From the NCBI GenBank assembly GCA_023525975.1, contig CM042040.1, positions 56,327,486 to 56,391,485 on the forward strand: a stretch of DNA of 64,000 bases. Direction: 5' to 3'. The DNA is from Smallanthus sonchifolius (lineage: Eukaryota > Streptophyta > Magnoliopsida > Asterales > Asteraceae). Made by a program: the position numbers and the translations under genes. Below, piece after piece: positions 56,701 to 64,000 of this stretch (the first letter of the stretch is position 1; every line of letters begins with the position of its first letter). Below the pieces are notes generated by a model. It was not told the DNA's origin. It searched no databases and saw only the letters and a program-made list of their open reading frames with translations.

Positions 56701-59700
56701 GCCCGTAACCTCAAGAACATCATCGTTCGCCAGTCTTATTTTCCCAAAATCCCCTTCTTTCAGATTCTGCAATGCTTCACTGTTGTGGGTAGCATGGAAT
56801 GAAGCACCAGAATCCATCACCCATGAATCTATAGCATCCTCTACACAACAAACCAGTGCGTCCTCTACTACAAGCTGTTTCACCTCGTTTTTATCATCCT
56901 CTTTCTTAACACCCGGACACTGATTTCTAAAGTGTCCTTGTTCCTTACAGTTCCAACAAGTTATATCATTACGAGTCCTAGACTGACTCCTCCTCCTGCT
57001 CCCACTACTTCTGTTATTCTTTCTTCCTCTGCCAACATTCAATAATTCACTTGATGATTCACCAAAACTTCTCCTTCTGACGTCCTCGCTCAGAATAAGA
57101 TCACGAATCCCCTCAAAAGTAAATCCGTTGGTACCCCCTGAACTGGAAATTGCTGTAACAGTTCCAGACCAATTGTCTGGCAAAGAAGATAACAGCAGCA
57201 AAGATAACATCATTCCACAGGCTGTGGTTTCCTTCATGATGTTGAAAGCCACATTCTTTGACAACTCCAATGTAATAGCTGCCCTAGCTTTTCTGTCTTT
57301 TGATTCCCAATCTACTGGATCCACCTTTTCTGGTCTAACCCCTGATAACACAACATCTAGATCTTTCTGAACCAGTAATGCCTCAGTCTGCATTTTTCAC
57401 CAGCTAAAATCCACACCGTTAAACTTTTCAATCTGCACCTTCCTTTCTTCTGCCATGATAAACACAATGACACGACTAAAAGAAACTGAATCGAATAAAC
57501 AAAGCCAGAACTGAAATAAACTTGAAACAATATCACCTGATTAACGATCACTGGTCTATGGTCTCGTTTCTCTGATCTTCACAAACGGCTTTCTGAAACA
57601 CGCTGGTCAAACTGATCTACACGCAACCCCAAAAAAAAGTCAAAAACAAAACAGCAAAACTGCTGTTTGACTTTCTGTTGACTGGTCAACGTTGACCAGA
57701 GTTGACCGGCACGGTCAACAGCAACTTCAGGGGCAGATCTGCGTTTTACTGTTCGTGGTACTGTAGCGGCGGCGGCGACACTGTAGCGGCGGTACTGTTC
57801 ACGCGCACTGTAGCGGCGGATTTACTGTTCGTGCGCGGGGTACTGTAGCGACGGCGGTACTGTAGCGGCGGAACCCTAATCTGGCGGCGGCAAACAGTCA
57901 ACGGTTCGTGTGATCTGATCTCGAGCCAAAGCTCTGATACCAGTTGTTGGGATTAAACACGATTACACACGAACACACAAACACGAAAGCAGTAATGAAC
58001 ACGAGGTTTAACGTGGTTCGGTCTAAACTGACCTACGTCCACGGGTGGCAACTAGGATATTCTTTATTAGAGGCGACACAAATTACAAGTACAAAACATT
58101 GTATTTATAGAGACTAAACTAGGGTTAGGAAACTTAATCCCCAAGTAAACCCAATTAGGGCCCAAAACCAATTAGGCTTAGCAACCAGGCTAGGGCCGGC
58201 TGCCCTTAACCTGTGCCTGCCCTAAAAGGCCTACGAACCCAACAACGTTAACCCTTGAGTAACCGTCGTTACTCCCATACCAGTTGTACAACATTATAAT
58301 CATTGGCAGGCCACCAAGACACTGCCCCTATTGTTCTTATGGCAACTATGGCTCGCTGTCCATAATCTACCACAAGGCTGGGAATTACATTCCCAGACTT
58401 CATTCGTCAATTCCATCCATTCGACAGATTAGATTTGTAATGACTTCTTTAAAACCTTTGCCCTTATCTTTTCTTTTCATAAAACATTTCATTCATTTTC
58501 AAAACCCTTTACCTTCAGTTTAAACCATTTCTTTATAAACATTTCGTTCGTAAACGTTCCATTCATAAAACTTTCTTTCCATAAACCGTTCATTCCAAAT
58601 CATTTCATTTCGTAAACATAGTTTCATTAACATCATTTCGTAAAACTTCATTTCGTAAGTATGCACACCAGCCCGAAAGTATTATTTAAAACATTTAAAA
58701 GAGGGCTTCTAGAACTCACCTGATAAGCTAATCTGGGTTGTCCTAAACAAAGGTCCCACAACGTCACTTCCGATCTGAATTGATTAGTTAAATACACATC
58801 AGACCAACTACCGACTCTAACGGTTTAACCTTCTAAACATACTAACTTTACCTAAACAGCCTGATGTCTGCGCACTTGCACTTAGCAAGTGCGCAGGGCC
58901 TTGCTCTTGCGTACTTAATAAGTGCGCAAACCTCGCTTCATGCGTACTTGATAAGTACGAATGATCCTCTTCCTGCATACTTGATAAGTACGCAGGATCT
59001 GCTTCCTTGCAAAAACCCTAACTTTCGCCTTCGGGTCTGATCACGTTAAGATCCCGAACTTGTTTACATTCAAAACGTTTGCTTTTCATTAAGGAACTCA
59101 AAACTATGTTTTTCTTCCCGTTTCATCCGTAAAAACGTCACATTTTCGTCCAAAACCCGAAAAACCCAAAAACGAACAAAAACTCAGATCTAGGTTGGAT
59201 CGTTACCTGTATCAAGCCTCTGATTCGGAGGTTCTTCTCGCGAGCTATGGGGCAACACACTTCTTCAATCTCGGGTCGATCCGCCAACTTTCTCTCTCTA
59301 CGGTTTCTCTCTCTAGAACTTGCAAATGAGAGAAATGTGGTGACTTAGGCTATTTATAGGGGAAGCTCCCCTATGTTCGCCCCCTTCAAGCCCGCCAGCC
59401 CATCCGGCCCGGCCCGTCATGCCTCATTCGTTTATTCCGTTATTATAATTGTCGTTTTATATTTTGGGATGTTACACAACCGGGTCGTGTTCGAGAACCA
59501 TAACCGTCACCCACTGTGCCTCCATGTTCAAGACTAGTCGCAATACTTTACTCTTTGCTCTAGGTTTATTTCTTTTTGATGAGGTAAATGCTAGTAGTAT
59601 TTAATTTTTCTACATGAATTATAAAATAGTAGTTATGAATTTGAAGTAATTCTTTTCCATTATTTTAATTCCATCTCGGTTTGCATTTTCTTTTTCTTGA

Positions 59701-62700
59701 ATGCATTTGCAACAATGGTGATGTTTCTTTTTCTTTGTTTAAATCTATCACCACAAATGTGGATTTGAGAAAGTGTAGGAAGAATGTTAGGCTAGAAAGG
59801 GAAATTTTTTTAGAAAGTGTAGGAAGAGATTTAGGCCATTGATCTTGGAGATGAAGGGTTGTAGAAGCTCCATGTCATAGGGGGTGAAATTTAACGGGAA
59901 TTAAAGTGGCTGGAGGGGTATAAAAGGAATTGTAGCCATTATTTATTGTTTAACAACTTCCCCATTTTTTTGAACGTTCATAACTTTTTTATACGTCATT
60001 ATTTTTATAAAATAATTTCACCCTAAATCCGAGTGTTTTTTATCTATCAAATCGGTATGGTATTGCTATATTTAAAGAAAAAAAGACGAACCGGGTGCTG
60101 TGTTAAATTAGATCTTTTGTTATGGTGTTTTACACCGTTGGCGTCAAATTTCAACATGACAATTAGGGCCCGTTTGGTTCACGGAATTGGGTGGAATTGG
60201 GATTGGAATTGGAATTAATTCCAACGAAAAATGTGTTTGGTTGGTGCATCGAAGGAATTGGAATTGGAAAATTTTCCTACAATCGTAGGAATTCACATTC
60301 CTTCGAACCGGTGATGGAATTCTACACATTCCAATGGAATGTTTCAAGATTACAAAAAAACCCCTCCCCTTTTTTTCTTTCTTTTTCGCCTTTGAAGACC
60401 TGTGTTCCAGTTCATCATATCTAGTTATACATAGTTGTTTTCAAGATTACATCTCCAGTTCATCATATCTCAAGTTCCGGCATCAACCATCGTCAATGAT
60501 GCTACTGTAACCATCCCATGACCCAATGATTTGAGACCATAAGTGGAACAAATTAGGAGAAGAAAGCAACATTCAAGCATAAAAAAATTGAACCTGCAAG
60601 AAGAAAAAAATCCAAGTTGCAAACAGAAAAAAAAATCCAAACTGCAAGCAAAAAAAAATTCGAACTTGTGTTGCTTCCTAGGACAATCGAACCGGGAAAT
60701 CGGCCATGAGGCGATGTACGACGACCTCTGTTCCATGAAAATTGAAGACGAAAGATGATGAAAGTGTACGACGAAGCAGGAAATCGGCCTTTGAAGACCT
60801 CTGTTACATGAAAATGTACGACGAAGAAGAAAATCAAAGACGAAAGATGATAGAAATAATCAACAACCCGCCGAAATATAGTATAGATCGATGATGACGG
60901 CAACAATTGTAGACTGTAAACAATTTAGGGTTCTAGAAAAAGATGGCATAGTTTTTTGGGTGAGGATGAGGGGTATTTTTGTATTTTTGATTTTTTTAGA
61001 TTGCAATTCCATTTATAAATTTACCAACCAAACATCTTATTAACTTTCAAAGGATTCCATCCCAATTCTAATTCCATTTCCAATTCTTTTACAAAACATT
61101 CCATGAACCAAACGGCCCCTTAGTTTTTTCATCATGTATTATAACTGCGACGTTAAATTTAACATTCATGTACAAAAACTTAAAACACATGTACATGGCA
61201 TTTAAACTTTTTTGTTTACAGTGTTTTGCATTTTTGGCGTCAAATTTTAACACGACGATTAGTTTTTCATTATGTATTATAACCGCGACGTTAAATTTGA
61301 CATCCATGTACACAAGTTATAAACGCATGTGCATGCTGTTTTTTTGTGACGGTGTTTACACTTTTAGCGTCAAAATTCAATATGACGATTAGTTTTTCAT
61401 TGTACAGAAATTTTATACGCCATATAATTTTTTTTAAACGCCATAAAACGGCCAGTTCATCGTTTTTTTAATATAGTAATATCATACTTGTTGGAAAGAT
61501 AAAAAACGCTCGATTTTATGGTATAATTTAAAAAAAATAATGACGTATAAGAAAGTTACGGGCATTAAAAAATAGGGGGAAATTGTTCACTATTCTGAAA
61601 TGATTATGTAATGAACGCACCCCTATGTATATTTTAATTTGTTTGTAACAGAGAACATAGTCAATAGTCTTTTAATAGGTACAAGTGTTTATGCAGTTAA
61701 CAAGCCACATTGATTATGCAGGTATGTAGAGGCTATACACGAGTTCAACAAAATCCTTTTGTACATTTACAAGACTAAGCAGTATCATCAGAAATCGCCA
61801 CAGTTTGAGCAAATACTAAAGAAGAATGAACAGATGTATGCTTTGCTAACAATCTGCCTCTCGCTTTGTCCTCGAGTGAAACTTGTTGATGAAACTGTCA
61901 ACTCTCAACTAAGGGAGAAATATGGTGAAAAAATGTTGAGAATGCAACGATATGATGACGAATCATTTGCCCTTTATGATGAGCTTTTCTCATATGCATG
62001 CCCCAAATTTATAACACCCTCTGCACCAAGCTATGAAGAGCCACTTGTAAACTACAACCAGGTGAAATTCTCTTGCTCAAATGTAGTCATGAACTTGCAA
62101 TAAGGTTGGTTGGAGTCGGGATTTTCGTTTTTTTAACTTATGCTCCGTAAATTCTGACTTTTAGATTATTTTTTTTTTAATGGAAAACGTTACTCCTACT
62201 CTTCTTTTACACCAATAATCCTAAACTACACCATTGCCCAGGTTTGAACCTGTGACCTCCTCTCTAAGAGGCATATGCCTCTACCAAGTGGGCTAGCCCC
62301 ACATTGACAATCACAAATAATCACATGTTCTGGAACTTATTTGTTTTAAGGAGCCAGTCAGTTAATATCGTGTTTGGTTTCTATTGGATGTTGCAATTTT
62401 GAGCCACTTATGAAATGGGCTGTGTTAGTTCAAGAGGATAATATCTTTTCTTTTCAGCTAAAAAGAAAATGGGTTAAATGGTTCAAACATGTTGAAAGTC
62501 GGCCAAAGTACTACCTAAATTGTTTTATTTCAAAGATTGATATTTTAACTTTAATAACATTGTTTCTGTAACCATAACTGGCGTATTAAACATTTGTAAA
62601 AAGAAAAAAACAATAAAACAATGGACCAAAAAGGGATGTATGTACTAAAAAATGACTTGTAACAACATGGACCTGTTATATAACCTGCTTGTCTTTCCAT

Positions 62701-63493
62701 CTCTCATGTAATGATTTTTGGAAATGTTTGTCAATCTGTCTTAAATTATTGACCTTTTGTGTGGATTTTATATGGTTATAGGACGCATATAGGCTTCAGT
62801 TAAAGCTGTTTCTGTATGAGGTAAAGCAGCAGCAACAACTTTCACTTGTGAGGACTTTCCTGAAAGTTTATTCAACTATTTCTCTTGAAAAGCTTGCAAG
62901 CTACATGGAAGTTGATGAATCCACTTTAAGGTTAGTTCTTGTCTCTTCCATAGTAATCAAAGTCTCAAGACGCAAAAGGCTCGCATGTTGCAAAAAATTC
63001 TCAGTCTGAGACAAAAAAAACACAAAATAGTAGAAAATAAAAATAAAAATTGTGTAGGCGTAGGAAATTTTAAAAAGTTATAAGCAAAGATTATCTTATT
63101 TGCATATAACTACCCTTTGATTCTATAAATACACTCAGAAAAGGTCCTTGCCGTGAGGACTTAGGCATGCGCTGTGTGGTTTTTTTTACCACAAAGGTCT
63201 ATTAATTCTTAATATACTCCCCGAGTCATGATCAACCTCATTTTTACAGGACGATCTTGATGACATACAAACACAAAACACATTCTGTTGGTGCTGATGG
63301 GAAAACCATATCCAACGCTGATATGGACTTCTACATTGATGATGTAGGATATCTTTCTTCCCTCTTTTAAGTTATTCCACTTGTATTCTTTTTTAATACA
63401 CCACTCGCTGTGTTCTTGCAGAACTTGATTCATGTGGTTGAATCCAAGACACCCAAACAATATGGTGATTACTTTTTGCGTCAAATTGTTAAG
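47345..63493 (+). CDS. EIF3L: eukaryotic translation initiation factor 3 subunit L, 7 exons, 3' end beyond window
   Basis: Subunit of the cytoplasmic eIF3 complex, which helps recruit the 43S complex to mRNA. Exons: 47345-47710, 52441-52599, 52698-53029, 61722-62061, 62782-62930, 63250-63343, 63422-63493; all junctions keep frame and give 504 residues. The plant protein is about 520 residues as I recall, so only a short tail lies outside. Signature stretches: VYEIHQMYETSFHTLSDR, DNDHVFCLLYREMWYRH, DGYDYSGGSNVLKVLGY, KQYHQKSPQFEQ, YGDYFLRQIVK. The PCI domain would fall in exons 4-7. Start codon context GCAATGGCG, with a stop-free N-terminus. Introns 1 and 3 are enlarged by transposable elements; intron 1 has a GC donor. 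No stop or frameshift is seen in any exon. Confidence 0.95.
47813..48542. other. intron 1, unremarkable part
   Basis: No element boundary or coding sequence I can support. Confidence 0.4.
48543..48820. repeat. 138-bp tandem duplication in intron 1
   Basis: AATTGTGGCAAGTTAAGAGC recurs at 48543 and 48681, with both units sharing GATGTTCACCATTTTGCTAA and GGTCTCGAGCTGGGG. The units are rich in GCGC motifs similar to the nearby hAT at 49843. Confidence 0.8.
49125..49245 (+). mobile_element. SINE-like body fragment
   Basis: GGGGGTCTCTCTGGGAATAG, GGGATAGAGGTAAGGTTTG and CTTACCCTCCCTAGACCCCA follow the order of the body of tRNA-derived plant SINEs of the tobacco TS type (recalled). No tRNA head is visible. 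Confidence 0.5.
49208..49437. repeat. 115-bp tandem duplication, one mismatch
   Basis: CCCTAGACCCCACTGTTGGA at 49208 and 49323 starts two units that are identical but for TTAATTTC versus TTATTTTC. The duplication includes the end of the SINE-like body. Confidence 0.9.
49843..50247. mobile_element. non-autonomous hAT with GCGCC subterminal repeats
   Basis: 405 bp; TIRs CGTAGTTGTCAAGG and CTATGTTGTCAAAG; perfect 8-bp TSD ATTGTATT (49835-49842, 50248-50255). Both terminal 100 bp are dense in GGCGCA/GCGCCTA motifs; the centre is AT-rich. Confidence 0.8.
50962..52420 (+). mobile_element. TRIM-like LTR element ending 20 bp before exon 2
   Basis: LTRs 50962-51284 and 52169-52420 share TGTAAG, TTATTTTGTTTAGTTAAAGTAG and ATTATTCTCTAAATCACAA phrases. 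PBS TGGTATCAGAGC at 51287-51298 and polypurine AAGGGGGTGAG before 52169. Flanking pentamers ATTGA and AATGA match 4 of 5. The internal region (about 880 bp) has repeated CTGTGTGA motifs and no retroviral domain. LTR1 carries an extra 51-bp tandem unit (50967-51017, 51018-51068). Confidence 0.8.
52441..52599 (+). CDS. EIF3L: eIF3l exon 2 (residues 123-175)
   Basis: After TTTTTTGCAG; reads VVLHGVVNMQLPNQWLWDMV to LLRQHDQ, then GTAAGG. 159 bp, phase 0 at both ends. Confidence 0.94.
52698..53029 (+). CDS. EIF3L: eIF3l exon 3 (residues 176-286)
   Basis: After TTGACAG; reads AWNVYGVLNFLQAL to FANLMLRR, then GTACTT. Ends in phase 2; the split Arg codon is completed by exon 4. Confidence 0.94.
53030..53368. 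other. intron 3, left part
   Basis: Begins the 8.7-kb intron. ATATAGGGGCAATC near 53092 resembles the GGGG ends of the TA-targeted MITEs, and the intron's right side has ACCCCTATG near 61618; these may be the two ends of one large old insertion. Not resolved. Confidence 0.3.
53369..54003. mobile_element. non-autonomous hAT with GGTACGCG subterminal repeats
   Basis: 635 bp; TIRs CATAGTCACATGGAACGC and CATAGTCACAGGAAACGC; perfect 8-bp TSD ATCGTAAC (53361-53368, 54004-54011). Both ends are packed with GGTACGCG/CGCGTACC and GATCGGGATC motifs (about 53385-53530 and 53760-53980). Confidence 0.9.
55397..56074. mobile_element. non-autonomous hAT with ACCGATAT subterminal repeats
   Basis: 678 bp; TIRs CTATGCAGTTAACTCGG and CTAAGCAGTTAATGCGG; perfect 8-bp TSD CTCCTAGT (55389-55396, 56075-56082). 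At least ten ACCGATAT/ATATCGGT motifs crowd both ends (55410-55590, 55990-56060). The plus-strand ORF in the centre (to 55794) has no recognised domain. Youngest layer in the intron 3 stack. Confidence 0.9.
56149..57457 (-). pseudogene. Copia gag and protease, two in-frame stops
   Basis: Start chosen at the Met of MAEERKVQIEKFNGVDFSW. A TGA follows immediately, then gag continues (KMQTEALLVQKDLD, LLSSLPDNW), a CCHC knuckle (CWNCKEQGHFRNQC) and the protease site (VMDSGASFHATH). A stop follows GMGDIE near 56683, and the same frame resumes (LKDVRIIPSLKKRLISVGQL, up to 56149). The tail YLLMMESVSSKDVSDAS is all that follows; no integrase or RT. Confidence 0.85.
57931..57942 (-). promoter_or_regulatory. 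primer-binding site, initiator tRNA-Met type
   Basis: TGGTATCAGAGC on the minus strand, two bases from the LTR. Confidence 0.9.
58870..58994. repeat. hairpin array of the Gypsy solo LTR
   Basis: Four units near 58870, 58909, 58941 and 58974. The first has arms TGCGCACTTGC and GCAAGTGCGCA; the others are TGCGTACTT/AAGTACGCA variants. Counterpart of the eight-unit array at 18318-18569. Confidence 0.9.
59350..59359 (-). promoter_or_regulatory. TATA box of Gypsy solo LTR
   Basis: CTATAAATAG on the minus strand, followed by a GAGAGA-rich leader (about 59290-59330). Confidence 0.6.
59944..61605. mobile_element. long-inverted-repeat element (MULE-like), with nested PIF/Harbinger
   Basis: Arms of about 150 bp at 59944-60100 and 61440-61600 are inverted relative to each other, sharing AACTT, TTATACGTCATTATTTTT and GCGTTTTTTATCT-type blocks. 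Between them are tandem units of about 127 bp marked by GGCGTCAAATTTTAACACGA (about 60140, 61238, 61366). Long inverted arms suggest a Mutator-like or foldback element. No TSD resolved. Confidence 0.6.
60166..61119. mobile_element. non-autonomous PIF/Harbinger element
   Basis: 954 bp; TIRs GGGCCCGTTTGGTTCACGGA and GGGGCCGTTTGGTTCATGGA; TSD TTA (60163-60165, 61120-61122). Inserted in the first tandem unit of the long-inverted-repeat element. No transposase ORF. Confidence 0.88.
61722..62061 (+). CDS. EIF3L: eIF3l exon 4 (residues 286-399)
   Basis: After TGATTATGCAG; reads YVEAIHEFNKILLYIYKTKQ to EPLVNYNQ, then GTGAAA. 340 bp. Confidence 0.94.
62233..62301 (-). ncRNA. tRNA-like SINE head in intron 4
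   Basis: On the minus strand TAGCCCACTTGGTAGAGGC (A box) and GGTTCAAACCT (B box) with tRNA-like spacing and a partial T-arm. Probably a tRNA-derived SINE or tRNA pseudogene. Confidence 0.55.
62782..62930 (+). CDS. EIF3L: eIF3l exon 5 (residues 400-449)
   Basis: After TATGGTTATAG; reads DAYRLQLKLFLYEVKQQQQL to YMEVDESTL, then GTTAGT. Ends in phase 2. Confidence 0.94.
63250..63343 (+). CDS. EIF3L: eIF3l exon 6 (residues 449-480)
   Basis: After TTTTTACAG; reads (R)TILMTYKHKTHSVGADGK to DMDFYIDD, then GTAGGA. Confidence 0.93.
63422..63493 (+). CDS. EIF3L: eIF3l exon 7 (residues 481-504)
   Basis: After TTCTTGCAG; reads NLIHVVESKTPKQYGDYF then LRQIVK, then GTTAGT. The remaining residues must lie beyond 64000. 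Confidence 0.93.
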
Positions 63494-64000
63494 GTTAGTT
63501 TTCTCTTATTTCTTCTTAAAATTACAACACGATTACATTTTGCTTATGTGCCATGGAAATTTTGGATAGTCCTTTACAAATATATATTCAAGATCCCTTT
63601 ATTTATTTTTTTAATAAAATGTATTTTGAATATTCCGCATTTAGTCGGTATCATTTTTAATCGGTGCCCCAAATCAAACGACATAGTTTAGATTGTAAGA
63701 TGCATCATTAGTGATTATTAAGGCTTAAAAAACGCTCCCTTTGTCATGAGCCTTGTTTGTAAAATATTCTCATGATATTGGACTTTGAGTTGTTGCCGTT
63801 GAAACTAGGGGTGTTCATCTACTGTTGAAACCAACCAAACCGTTAAAACCGAAGCAAGTTGGCCAATTTGAGATTTATACGGTCTGGTTCACGGTTAGGT
63901 TTTGTCTGTCTAAGGGTCATATTTTGGAATCGGAATATTCAGTAATGTATAATTTTTATCATTATAAACTTCGAAAAGGTTTTTGGTTCAAATTCACAAA
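63494..64000. other. eIF3l intron 7, partial
   Basis: No exon found up to the window end. AGGGGTGTTCATC near 63807 resembles the end of a common plant repeat, but no partner is seen. Confidence 0.5.

Larger units (their letters stand above)
55009..58244 (-). mobile_element. Copia element, gag-protease only, minus strand
   Basis: LTRs 55009-55307 and 57945-58244 with TSD ACGTT (55004-55008, 58245-58249). The LTRs differ by three substitutions and one 1-bp indel in about 300 bp. PBS TGGTATCAGAGC on the minus strand (57942-57931); purine tract GAGTAGGAGAT before the minus-strand 3' LTR. Integrase and RT are missing. A hAT element sits in its 3' part. Confidence 0.93.
54263..59476 (-). mobile_element. 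Gypsy solo LTR (same family as 16756-19064) with nested Copia
   Basis: TGTAAGGCCCC to GGGATGTTACA with a perfect TSD CAACC (54258-54262, 59477-59481). Removing the Copia at 55009-58244 leaves about 1.97 kb. It shares the start, the hairpin array and a long block (AAAACCCTAACTTTCGC, GATCCCGAACTTGTTTACA) with the LTR at 16756-19064. Minus-strand TATA box CTATAAATAG at 59350-59359. A hairpin CTATGGC/GCCATAG lies at 54951-54969. Confidence 0.9.

Noticed and set aside
62233..62301. Functional tRNA gene on the minus strand
   Set aside because: A and B boxes are recognisable, but acceptor and anticodon stems do not form. More likely a SINE head.

Overview
This is a window of a large, repeat-rich plant nuclear genome. 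The evidence is a spliced eIF3 subunit L gene with plant-type introns, nested Copia and Gypsy LTR retrotransposons with 5-bp target-site duplications (TSDs), Cassandra-type 5S-bearing LTR sequence, and hAT, PIF/Harbinger and (TA)n-targeted miniature elements. The accessory ORF of one pol-less Copia element resembles the extra ORF of SIRE-type elements I know from Asteraceae such as Tanacetum, so I infer an Asteraceae-like eudicot. The species is not determined. All reading was by eye, without alignment or database search.

Layout. 1-1236: miniature elements separated by pure TA tracts. 1812-3836: candidate solo LTR with a 23-bp palindrome array. 4436-4695 and 29019-29860: two halves of a degenerate tandem satellite, split by a 24.3-kb insertion (4696-29018, TSD TAATA). 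That insertion is a long solo LTR carrying three nested elements: a Copia with a broken polyprotein (5561-11897, TSD AAACT), a minus-strand Gypsy deletion derivative (15150-19064, TSD ATATT), and a pol-less Copia with a large accessory ORF (19790-28462, TSD AATAT). 30123-30860: Cassandra-like miniature LTR element. 31986-42341: Athila-like Gypsy element lacking pol, interrupted at its primer-binding site by one solo LTR (32549-34594) and internally by another (37280-40311, TSD GAATT). 42342-46800: low-coding sequence with a possible decayed gene and a hAT element.

47345-63493 (plus strand, continuing past the window): the only clear host gene, eIF3l, with seven exons coding for about 504 residues. 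Intron 1 (4.7 kb, GC-AG) holds a SINE-like body, tandem duplications, a hAT element and a TRIM-like element ending 20 bp before exon 2. Intron 3 (8.7 kb) holds a stack of insertions: Gypsy solo LTR (TSD CAACC), then a Copia inside it (TSD ACGTT), then a hAT inside that (TSD CTCCTAGT). It also holds another hAT and a long-inverted-repeat element with a PIF/Harbinger insertion.

The most striking pattern is regular arrays of short perfect hairpins in several unrelated LTR families, with exact periods of 23, 31, 33 or 38 bp. In some arrays both stem arms change together between units (four stem sequences across ten perfect hairpins at 33231-33572). This covariation suggests a conserved nucleic-acid structure.
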